Virus record (IMG/VR): IMGVR_UViG_3300010399_000077
Span: 1 to 24,429 of that record
Length of the DNA stretch: 24,429 nt
Origin: a virus
Reading direction: 5' to 3' (one strand)
In this document: one piece after another, positions 18,575-24,429 of the stretch
Layout of the letters: each line of letters starts with the position of its first letter
Numbering within the stretch: the first letter of the stretch is position 1
Notes under the pieces: model-generated
Database searches by the model: none
What the model was told of the DNA's origin: nothing
Seen by the model: only the letters and a program-made list of their open reading frames with translations
Made by a program: the position numbers and the translations under genes

Positions 18575-20505
18575 TGGCCGCCCTTGAACACGATCTTGGC
18601 GCCTGTCTGCGGATTGGTCGCGGTCGCGCCTTCCTGAATACCCGCGGGGGCATTGCCAGCGGCCGGCGCCGAAGGAGTTGACGCCGTCGCGGCCGCTTCG
18701 GGATCAAGCGAGGCCGGATTGATGCCCATCTTCGAGAGCGTGGCGAGCGACTGGCTCGACAGGAAGCCCGGCAGCTGTTGGCCGCCCATGACCTTCTGGT
18801 ACTGCTCCTGGATGGTGTTGAGTTTGGCCTGCATCAGATTGCCAACGGCGTTCTGGATCGCCGCATGCAGCTGCGCGGGCGACGAGGCGGAAGAGAGCGT
18901 GCTCTGCCAGTCGCGGATGGACTGCACGTCCGATGCACCAGCGCCCTTGAAGAACTTCGCCATTTCATCGGCGGCAGCCTGTGCCGTCTGCGCAAAGGTC
19001 GTCTGCGCCGGATTGCCGGTCGCGCTCTCATAGGCGTTCTTGACCGAGTTCCACGGCGTGAAATTCGTGTTGCCGAGGCTTTCGACCTGGTTGTCGAGTT
19101 CGCCCAAGTGCTGGATGGTCGTGTTGACCGAGGTCAACGTCTGCTGGAGCGGACCGGAAGCGAGCGATTTCACCATGGCGGCGCGGGCCGGATACTGCGC
19201 CATGTCGAAGCTCGGATCGGCCGCCTTCGCCGCCGCGATGAGCTGCGTCCGGGCGTTACCCTTGAGGGAGACGACTTTGTTGGGGTCCATGGTGTAGGTG
19301 ACGACGCCCTTGACGAGCGGCTGGAGCCCGGGCGGCAGGCTCGAGATATAGGCCTGCTGCTGCGTCGGATCGGGGCGACCATCCTGTCCGAGCTGCACCG
19401 GCACTTGATCGGCGGTCGGCGCACCCCCGGAACCATCCGGCGCGGTCGTCTGGCCGAACGGATTGACCTTGTTGTAGTTGAGCGGGTTGTTCGGGTCTGC
19501 GGGGCCACCGGGAATAGGCGACAGGCCGTTCGGGCCGACCTGGTAGCCAGGGGGGATTTTGCCGCCGAACTGCGAGTACATTTTGGCCTGCGCAAGCTTC
19601 AGCGCATTGTCCGCTTCCTTGCCCTGCAGGTCGAGCTGATAGGTCGGATCGATCTGGCGCGACAGGAGCGTCATGCCGACGTCACGGGTGACGGGGTTCT
19701 GCAGCAGCGAGGCCAGCACATCCTGCGACGGCAGCCCCGGCGCCATCGGCTGGCCGGCAGTCGGGGGTGCATAGCCGCCACTGGGGTTTGTGCCGCTCTG
19801 TCCGGCCCACGCCTTGAACTGCCCCACGGTCATGTGCTGAAGCTGCGGATTGGCCTGCACGACGTCATTAGGCACGACCGACGCCATCGGGGTCTCGTCG
19901 GCATAGCCGAGAACCTGCGTGGCCGTCGGCGCACCGAGCAGATGAGCAGCGTACAGCGTCGAGGGATTGATCGGCTGACCAGCCTGCCGCAGCGCATTGG
20001 CATTCTGGTTGGTGAGCAGCCGGACCGCGATCTGCTGCTGCTGCGGGTCCATCTTGCCATCGGGCGTGAGCCCGGCATTGGGGTTCTGCTGGACGAGCGC
20101 TTGCCAGGTGGGATCGGTGATCTGGTACAGACCGCCGGCCGATGAATTCGGATTGGTCGCGTTGGGGTTGTTGCTGCTCTCGCGCGTCGCCAGCGTCTTG
20201 AAATAGCCCGCGAGAGCCGGATCGGTGGCGTTGGTCGCCGCGGCCGCGCTGCCGCCGACGATCTGGTTCCCCGGATCGGGCGACTGGATAAGATCGCTGA
20301 GGCTCTGCGGCTGTGCCGTCGGTGCAGCCGATGCCGGCGCGCCCTGCTGGACGCCGAGCGACCGCGCAAGGTCGGAAAGGGTCTGTTCGGCGTTGATCTC
20401 GTCGGTGACCGAACGAGCACCCTGAAAGCCCCTCGCGAACGAGCCGGCAATATCGGGGTTCTGAACGTAGGGCTGCGGGACATTGTAGCTGTAGGCGAGC
20501 GCCAT
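18556..20505 (-). CDS. ejection-type virion protein with lytic transglycosylase domain
   Basis: A 649-residue protein. After an N-terminal helical segment (NPDIAGSFARGFQGARSVTD), residues about 97-195 form a lysozyme-like SLT domain: TRESSNNP with catalytic-type E109, AGGLYQITDPTWQAL, and STLYAAHLLGA. Such domains in virion proteins locally open peptidoglycan during DNA entry. The rest is Gln/Pro/Ala-rich and helical (LKLAQAKMYSQFGGK; TTIQHLGELDNQVESLG). The C-terminus ends GAKIVFKGGQWVPLQ, a motif common at the end of such proteins. The true start is the ATG at 20505, overlapping the previous stop (TGATG), not the longer frame. Activity is inferred from fold motifs. Confidence 0.85.
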   Translation of the reverse strand: MALAYSYNVPQPYVQNPDIAGSFARGFQGARSVTDEINAEQTLSDLARSLGVQQGAPASAAPTAQPQSLSDLIQSPDPGNQIVGGSAAAATNATDPALAGYFKTLATRESSNNPNATNPNSSAGGLYQITDPTWQALVQQNPNAGLTPDGKMDPQQQQIAVRLLTNQNANALRQAGQPINPSTLYAAHLLGAPTATQVLGYADETPMASVVPNDVVQANPQLQHMTVGQFKAWAGQSGTNPSGGYAPPTAGQPMAPGLPSQDVLASLLQNPVTRDVGMTLLSRQIDPTYQLDLQGKEADNALKLAQAKMYSQFGGKIPPGYQVGPNGLSPIPGGPADPNNPLNYNKVNPFGQTTAPDGSGGAPTADQVPVQLGQDGRPDPTQQQAYISSLPPGLQPLVKGVVTYTMDPNKVVSLKGNARTQLIAAAKAADPSFDMAQYPARAAMVKSLASGPLQQTLTSVNTTIQHLGELDNQVESLGNTNFTPWNSVKNAYESATGNPAQTTFAQTAQAAADEMAKFFKGAGASDVQSIRDWQSTLSSASSPAQLHAAIQNAVGNLMQAKLNTIQEQYQKVMGGQQLPGFLSSQSLATLSKMGINPASLDPEAAATASTPSAPAAGNAPAGIQEGATATNPQTGAKIVFKGGQWVPLQ

Positions 20506-21176
20506 CAATATCCCCCGTATCCGCCGAACGAGGCCGGCTGCCCGAGTTTCCGCATCCCCGTTGCCGCGCCAATCGTGGCGCCGGCAACCTGCCCGACGTT
20601 GCCCAGGAGGTTCCACAGACCACCCTGCCCGGCTTCCTGACCGGCAGCCTGCTGGTTATTGGCGGAGATATTGCCGCTCGCGATGTCGGATTTGAAGTTG
20701 AGCAGATCGCCCAGTGAGCCGTTGGTCATGTTGGTGCCGGTCACGTCGAGGCTGTTGTAGGGCTGCAGATCGCTCAGCCAGTTGTTGTAATCCTGATTGG
20801 CAGCGCCCGTGACGTACTTTCCAAGATCGATGCCGACCTGTCCCCCGCCGAGGCCGCCGCGGGCATCGGCCGTCCGCATGATCGCCTGCGTGCCTTCGTC
20901 GACCGCCTGCTGATAGCCCGGCGAGTGCTGGAAGGCCGCCGTCGCATTCGCATTGCCGGTCGACCCGTTCACGCCGAGCGCGTCGGCGTAGAGGCCCGCG
21001 CCCCTCTGCCCGAGGTCCATAACCGACTGGGAATTGCCGAGGGCATCGGTGAGGTAGCCCGTTCCGGTCGTATCGAGGTTGCCGAGGAGCTGTTGGTTCT
21101 TCTGCGCCGCCTGCTGGGTGGCCTGCCCCTTGTTGAGGCCAAGAAAGTCCCCGATCGCAGTCAAAAAATCAGCCAT
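20505..21176 (-). CDS. DNA-transfer/ejection-type protein (P22 gp7-like position)
   Basis: A 223-residue protein beginning MADFLTAIGDFLGLNKGQAT and rich in Gln, Gly, Asn and Ala (QQAAQKNQQLLGNLDTTG; NISANNQQAAGQEAGQGG). The C-terminal hydrophobic segment (LWNLLGNVGQVAGATIGAAT) ends with FGGYGGY. The composition and its place just after the tail-completion genes and before the two large ejection proteins match the gp7-like DNA-transfer protein of P22-type gene order. Sequence similarity is not obvious by eye. It starts 3 bases after the previous stop. Confidence 0.7.
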   Translation of the reverse strand: MADFLTAIGDFLGLNKGQATQQAAQKNQQLLGNLDTTGTGYLTDALGNSQSVMDLGQRGAGLYADALGVNGSTGNANATAAFQHSPGYQQAVDEGTQAIMRTADARGGLGGGQVGIDLGKYVTGAANQDYNNWLSDLQPYNSLDVTGTNMTNGSLGDLLNFKSDIASGNISANNQQAAGQEAGQGGLWNLLGNVGQVAGATIGAATGMRKLGQPASFGGYGGY

Positions 21177-21179
21177 GCG

Positions 21180-21485
21180 TCACCCAATGAGCCAGTTTGT
21201 CCCGTCCGAGACCACTGGAACCTTGTTCGTCCCACCGCCGGCCACGGTTGCGTGAAATGTCGTCGAGGTCGCGTCCGTCACGAATGCGCGCGCGCCCGCC
21301 CCGACCGTTGCTGCCGAGGGCAGCGAGCCGACCACGGTTGAGCCCGTGCCCACCATCGAGATCAGCGCGTTTATCCGGTCGACGACCGTCTTGAGGAACG
21401 TGTACCAGTCGCGCGTCACGCGGCCGGAGGGAACATCCACAAGCGGGACTTCCGGCGCCGGCAGTGGATTGGTCTTGCCGATCAT
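21180..21485 (-). CDS. small tail-associated structural protein
   Basis: A 101-residue protein: MIGKTNPLPAPEVPLVDVPS, then RVTRDWYTFLKTVVDRINAL, and a C-terminal beta module (GARAFVTDATSTTFHATVAG ... NKVPVVSDGTNWLIG). The GARAFVTDAT ... VPVVSDGTNW ending is a short module recurrent in tail and fibre genes of alphaproteobacterial phages. The start is the ATG at 21485, overlapping the gp10-like stop by 4 bases; a longer frame reading back to 22283 is a shadow. Its role in the tail is inferred. Confidence 0.78.
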   Translation of the reverse strand: MIGKTNPLPAPEVPLVDVPSGRVTRDWYTFLKTVVDRINALISMVGTGSTVVGSLPSAATVGAGARAFVTDATSTTFHATVAGGGTNKVPVVSDGTNWLIG

Positions 21486-22900
21486 GCGGCTAACTGCGCA
21501 ATCTCGTCGGCGCCCCCGAACAGCACCACGTCGACCGGATCGGCCACGACGAGCCGGAACTGGATTCCAAGCTCTTTCGTCGTCTGCCGTGGCCGCACGG
21601 TGATCGGCACCTTGCGCCCCTGCGGCCCGAGGGCACGGAACAGTGGATTGCCGAAGGTTCTGCCGCCATCGATCGACCAGGAGATTTGCACCGTCGGGTC
21701 TGTCTCGATGGGGTCGATGCCGTTGGCGATGCCGACGCCCGTCATCATGTCGAAGTCGGCGCGCTCCACATAAACGCGGCCGGGGAAGCGGTGCGCCTGG
21801 GTCGAGCGCGCTTCCCAAACGAGTTGATCGGTGTTCTCGCGCTTGTAGGTCGGATCGATCCTGTAAACGTCGTTGGTCACGGTGTCGAAGACCAGCCATT
21901 CGTCGAAAGCGCTGATGCCGCCATGCGCACGCCAGCGGGTCTTGCCGATGGATTGGCGCTCGTTCCACTCGCCGTTGCAGTATTCCCAGGTCCATGTCGG
22001 CGACGACAGGACGAAGACGGCCCGGCCTCGATGCACATAGACCGATGCCTCGATGGCGGTGCGGTCGGTCTCTGCCGCGATCAGCGCCTCGAGATCGGGC
22101 TTGCTGATCACCTGCGGTTCGTATCCAACCATTTCCCGCACGGTATTGTCGCTCGCGACGAACATCACGTTTCCGGTGAAGCCATCTTCGTAGCCGGCGA
22201 CCGCATATGGCCCCCACAGGCCGATCTTCTTGACCGTTGAGCGCGAGAAGGGATAACCCGTGGCGTTGCCGGTATTCGACCACACCTCGATCGAGGTTGT
22301 GCCCATGAGCAGCTGATCGAGGCCAGAGGCTACTGCCCGCAACAGGCCATCCGCGTAAGCCTCCGCCCTGGTCTCGTCGGTGCTCGCAAACGTCGTCGCG
22401 TTGATGCCCGAGGCGAACGAGTAGCCGTTGAGCGTCGTCACGAAGAAATAGCCGTCGAGGAACGACAGCGAGTTTCCCGAGGGCAAATCCGGGTCGGAGA
22501 AATCGCTGACGGTCGAACTGGAAATCTGCGACATGCCGTCGGAGTGAAGAATCAGGATATCCGGCGTGCCCGCCATGTTGGCCGCCATGAACACCGGCCC
22601 CGTGCCCGGCAAGGTGCCGCTCTGCGCCGTCACCGTATAGACGCCGGTCACGGCATCCTTGGTCACGAGATAGACCGCCGCTTCATTGGCGATGTAGAGT
22701 TGGCCGTTGACTTCGACCGCGCCGCGGTACGTTCCTGCGCCCGCCTGAAATGCCGGATAAAGACCGGGAGCCCGGCGAATGAGGATCGTCGAGCGCGCGC
22801 CATCGTTGGCCTTCTCGGCATAGGCGTTGATCAGCCGGCCGCCGCTCTCGGTGGGGGCCGTGCCCTTCAATATAAAAGGGTTGAAGACGATCTCCGGCAT
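21482..22900 (-). CDS. packaged-DNA stabilisation / tail protein, P22 gp10-like
   Basis: A 472-residue protein resembling the Phage_stabilise family (P22 gp10, the tail hub that plugs the portal after packaging). Typical features in order are RLINAYAEKANDGARS near the start, RAPGLYPAF, repeated beta-strand units (AVEVNGQLYIANEAAVYLV; LSFLDGYFFVTTLNGYSF), LMGTTSIEVWSNTG with FPF-like YPFSRS, then GPYAVAGYEDG, VFVLSSPTWTWEY and a C-terminal PQGRKVPITVRP strand pair. These suggest a beta-propeller. It directly follows the gp4-like adaptor with a 1-base overlap, as in P22-type tail modules. Confidence 0.82.
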   Translation of the reverse strand: MPEIVFNPFILKGTAPTESGGRLINAYAEKANDGARSTILIRRAPGLYPAFQAGAGTYRGAVEVNGQLYIANEAAVYLVTKDAVTGVYTVTAQSGTLPGTGPVFMAANMAGTPDILILHSDGMSQISSSTVSDFSDPDLPSGNSLSFLDGYFFVTTLNGYSFASGINATTFASTDETRAEAYADGLLRAVASGLDQLLMGTTSIEVWSNTGNATGYPFSRSTVKKIGLWGPYAVAGYEDGFTGNVMFVASDNTVREMVGYEPQVISKPDLEALIAAETDRTAIEASVYVHRGRAVFVLSSPTWTWEYCNGEWNERQSIGKTRWRAHGGISAFDEWLVFDTVTNDVYRIDPTYKRENTDQLVWEARSTQAHRFPGRVYVERADFDMMTGVGIANGIDPIETDPTVQISWSIDGGRTFGNPLFRALGPQGRKVPITVRPRQTTKELGIQFRLVVADPVDVVLFGGADEIAQLAA

Positions 22901-23238
22901 CAGAAATAATCCGTCTGCTGCGGCTGACCGCTGAGGAACGTCTGGTTCAGAGCCCGCAGCCGGGCCTCGGCATTGAGCCGCACCTGATCGTCCTTTTGCC
23001 GGCCAAAATCCGGCGCCGTCGCATTGGCGAGCAGCACGGCAAGGTGTTCGAAGGCATCATCGTCGATCTGGTCGGGATCGCCCCACTGCCAGATATTCCG
23101 GGTGGCCAGATCGCTCATGACCGGTTCAAGCATCTCGTCGACCACATCGTAGTCTTCGGGAGCCGCAGCCTGACCTGTGGGGAGCGCGCCGTTATTCCGG
23201 AGCGCGCGGTTCACCAGGTCTTCTCTGCTTTTGATCAT
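22900..23238 (-). CDS. head-tail adaptor, P22 gp4-like
   Basis: A 112-residue protein: MIKSREDLVNRALRNNGALP ... DVVDEMLEPVMSDLATRNIW ... EHLAVLLANATAPDFG. The small helical layout ('L.NRAL...G......D......L.P....L') and the position just before the gp10-like gene fit the gp4/tail-accessory adaptor that sits under the portal. It is shorter than P22 gp4 (about 166 residues) and lacks any visible muramidase region. The ATG has AAGG 12-13 bases upstream, weak but usable, 13 bases after the previous stop. Confidence 0.72.
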   Translation of the reverse strand: MIKSREDLVNRALRNNGALPTGQAAAPEDYDVVDEMLEPVMSDLATRNIWQWGDPDQIDDDAFEHLAVLLANATAPDFGRQKDDQVRLNAEARLRALNQTFLSGQPQQTDYF

Positions 23239-23251
23239 GAGCGATCAGCCT

Positions 23252-23620
23252 TCAGGCCGCGGGAGCCGGCGGGGCAGCGTCTTCGAGCGCCGCCTGCACA
23301 TAGGTGGCCTTATCGTCGTCGGTCATGGCGTTGAACGCCTCGGCATCGGCCTTGTTCAGACCTTCGACGAGCGTTTCATCGCCGCGAACGATGGCATAGA
23401 CGCCCCTGCCCCGGTGCCGGGCCTCGAGAACAGGAGTCGACGTTTCGGCCTCATCGGCACCCGCGACTTCGAAGTGCGGGTTTCCCCGCAGCTTGCCGAT
23501 CAGAGCGGAATGCTCGTCCCGGTTGAGCTCGACGGGTTGGCCATCGAAGAACCGGACGCCGCGGGTCGTGACGACCTCGGAATCCTTGTCCGGCGCGTGA
23601 TAGGTTGCAGTGATGGTCAT
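23252..23620 (-). CDS. small structural-region protein of unknown function
   Basis: A 122-residue acidic protein. The first part (MTITATYHAPDKDSEVVTTR, GVRFFDGQPVELNRDEHSAL) is a small beta domain of a kind seen between capsid and tail genes. A helix ADAEAFNAMTDDDKATYVQA follows, then an Ala/Pro tail. The strongest ribosome site in the region (AGGAGGG, about 5 bases before ATG) suggests high expression, as for a head or connector component. No family is firmly recognised. Confidence 0.7.
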   Translation of the reverse strand: MTITATYHAPDKDSEVVTTRGVRFFDGQPVELNRDEHSALIGKLRGNPHFEVAGADEAETSTPVLEARHRGRGVYAIVRGDETLVEGLNKADAEAFNAMTDDDKATYVQAALEDAAPPAPAA

Positions 23621-23629
23621 GGCGCCCTC

Positions 23630-24049
23630 CTACTGCATGAAGCCTTCGAGGTAGAGGTCGAGCGTGCCGGCCACCGCGGTCGCCGATCCCGTGGTCGCGG
23701 TGACCAGGATGTCGGTGTCCGTGGTGTACTGATAGAGCAGGCCCGTCGATGCCAGCGTCTGCGTGCTCGTGCCGCCCTGGCCGATGGTCGAGGACGAAAG
23801 GTGGCGCGTGCCCGAACCGGAATCGCCGACGCTCAGCGCGAGGGTCGGAGAGCCGTTGCTGTCCATGTCCGACGCAACGGCGATGATCCCGGTGACGGTA
23901 AAGCCGGCGGGAACCTTGAACGCCGCGGTGACGGCCCCCGTGGCAAGATCGGTGGTCGCGAGGTTGACGCGGCGACCGAATGTCTTTTGGGTGCGGGCAA
24001 AGCCCTGTCCGCCCTGCTGCGGCTGGGTATAGTCGATGCGAGTGGTCAT
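23630..24049 (-). CDS. capsid-associated (decoration-like) protein
   Basis: A 139-residue beta-rich protein, MTTRIDYTQPQQGGQGFART at the start. The middle (FKVPAGFTVTGIIAVASDMD; LALSVGDSGSGTRHLSSSTI) alternates strands and Gly/Ser/Thr loops, and the end reads AGTLDLYLEGFMQ. Such proteins beside N4-gp56-type capsid genes are often decoration or head-fibre components; this is an inference. ATG at 24049 is preferred over GTG at 24052; GGAG lies 7 bases upstream of the ATG. It starts downstream of a terminator-like hairpin that separates it from the capsid gene. Confidence 0.72.
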   Translation of the reverse strand: MTTRIDYTQPQQGGQGFARTQKTFGRRVNLATTDLATGAVTAAFKVPAGFTVTGIIAVASDMDSNGSPTLALSVGDSGSGTRHLSSSTIGQGGTSTQTLASTGLLYQYTTDTDILVTATTGSATAVAGTLDLYLEGFMQ

Positions 24050-24082
24050 CACTCGTCTCCTTCGATTTCAAAATGAGGGGAA

Positions 24083-24103
24083 AGCGGGGCGCGAAGCCCC
24101 GCT
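24083..24103 (-). terminator. hairpin terminator/attenuator after the capsid gene
   Basis: AGCGGGGC and GCCCCGCT form an 8-bp GC-rich stem with a 5-base loop, 8 bases after the capsid stop. On the - strand the stem is followed by a short pyrimidine run (TTCCCCTCATTTT), so termination is probably partial. It would let capsid be made in excess over the downstream genes. Confidence 0.6.
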
Positions 24104-24111
24104 CAATTGGA

Positions 24112-24429
24112 TCAGGCGTTAGCAACGGCCGCCACAAAACCTGTGCACATACCCCAATCGACAAGATCGCCGATGGTGGCGCCGGACACGCTCAGCGGGG
24201 CCTTGGCGATCTTGCCAACACCGTACTGCGCCTCGATGCCCATGCCGGTGACGAAGTCGTAGTCGCCATCCTCGAGCGTGGTCGGGCGCGGCATTTGGCC
24301 GATCGCATAGGCCAAGGCGCCCTGCCCGCAGAGGAAGAACGGCTCGACGTCGATCGAACCGGCACCGACGCCCTTGAGCAGGAGACGCTGGGTGATCTCG
24401 GGAATCTCCCTGTAGATCACGCCGTCGAA
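24112..24429 (-). CDS. major capsid protein, C-terminal part (N4-gp56-like, partial)
   Basis: The frame is open to the right edge; 105 C-terminal residues are visible. FDGVIYREIPEI, then GVGAGSIDVEPFFLCGQGAL, AYAIGQMPRPTT, DYDFVTGMGIEAQYGVGKIA and the end DWGMCTGFVAAVANA match the C-terminal pattern of the N4-gp56/DUF4043 capsid family: a 'G-V-I' strand, then a segment where the protein names a particle-wall residue run L-x-G-x-Q-A, then a D-Y ... G-V-G-x-x-x-x-Y-G-x-x-K motif. The GTG at 24420 is internal, not a start. The hairpin after the stop and the structural genes downstream support the capsid call. Confidence 0.75.
   Translation of the reverse strand, partial: FDGVIYREIPEITQRLLLKGVGAGSIDVEPFFLCGQGALAYAIGQMPRPTTLEDGDYDFVTGMGIEAQYGVGKIAKAPLSVSGATIGDLVDWGMCTGFVAAVANA

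Noticed and set aside
16565-18637. 690-codon + strand open frame opposite the 706-residue ejection gene
   Set aside because: It is an Arg/Gly/Glu-rich shadow caused by high GC; the - strand product has ordered virion-protein features and continuous gene spacing.
18778-20145. 455-codon + strand open frame opposite the transglycosylase-bearing gene
   Set aside because: Composition is dominated by Arg, Gly and Leu with no domain; the - strand frame has a clear SLT domain.
21180-22283. Long - strand frame reading through the gp10-like gene into the 101-residue tail gene
   Set aside because: Only the last 101 codons (from 21485) look like protein; the rest is an Arg-rich shadow of the gp10-like gene.
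23177-24076. 299-codon + strand frame opposite three structural genes
   Set aside because: It spans the junctions of several - strand genes with good ribosome sites and is Arg/Gly-rich.
1-24429. tRNA genes, CRISPR repeats, insertion sequences
   Set aside because: No cloverleaf-like T-arm/acceptor combination, no regularly spaced repeats and no transposase were seen by eye; a covariance-model tRNA search was not possible.

Overview
The window is one continuous stretch of a high-GC temperate phage or prophage. The host is most likely an alphaproteobacterium, probably of the Hyphomicrobiales (Rhizobiales) type. I base that on the GC-rich third codon positions and on the style of the early genes (ERF recombinase, YqaJ nuclease, Lar-like and DUF551-like small proteins, GH108 endolysin). 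No host housekeeping gene, tRNA, rRNA, CRISPR array or insertion sequence was seen.

Left arm (about 1-8368, + strand). This is a very tight early operon of about 22 genes in which almost every start overlaps the previous stop, by 1, 4, 8 or 11 bases. It opens with the end of an unidentified gene, then a recombination pair: an ERF-type single-strand annealing protein and a YqaJ/lambda-exonuclease-like nuclease. A long tail of small accessory genes follows: HNH-like protein, Lar-like zinc ribbon, two modular 'ea22/DUF551-like' proteins, several Cys-rich proteins and many unknowns. The operon ends with a helix-turn-helix (excisionase-like) gene that overlaps the tyrosine integrase gene by 172 bases in another frame. 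Short direct repeats sit at the start codons of neighbouring small genes (4000-5420), which suggests gene-by-gene cassette exchange. One stretch (6127-6378) reads well on both strands.

Junction (8369-8575). This intergenic segment lies between the convergent early and late arms. It holds a 9-bp inverted repeat and a GTTC-N7-GTTC (LexA-box-like) sequence. It is a reasonable place to look for attP.

Right arm (8576-24429, almost all - strand, transcribed right to left). In transcription order it encodes: the end of an N4-gp56-like major capsid protein; a hairpin terminator; two small structural proteins; a gp4-like tail adaptor and a P22 gp10-like DNA-stabilisation protein; a small tail protein; and three likely internal/ejection proteins, one with a lytic transglycosylase domain. 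Then come a tail-collar fibre protein, a small partner, an 811-residue fibre and a conserved small protein. Last is a lysis region with a GH108 endolysin, a lipoprotein, several small membrane proteins, a TM plus coiled-coil protein and an RlpA-like barrel protein. The tail genes point to a short-tailed (podovirus-like) virion.

Two + strand genes interrupt the - strand late arm: a SAM-dependent methyltransferase with its own palindrome-bearing upstream region (11463-12199), and a tiny one-TM protein (16318-16497). Both look like 'morons' that could be expressed from the prophage. No stretch longer than 300 bases lacks a gene.
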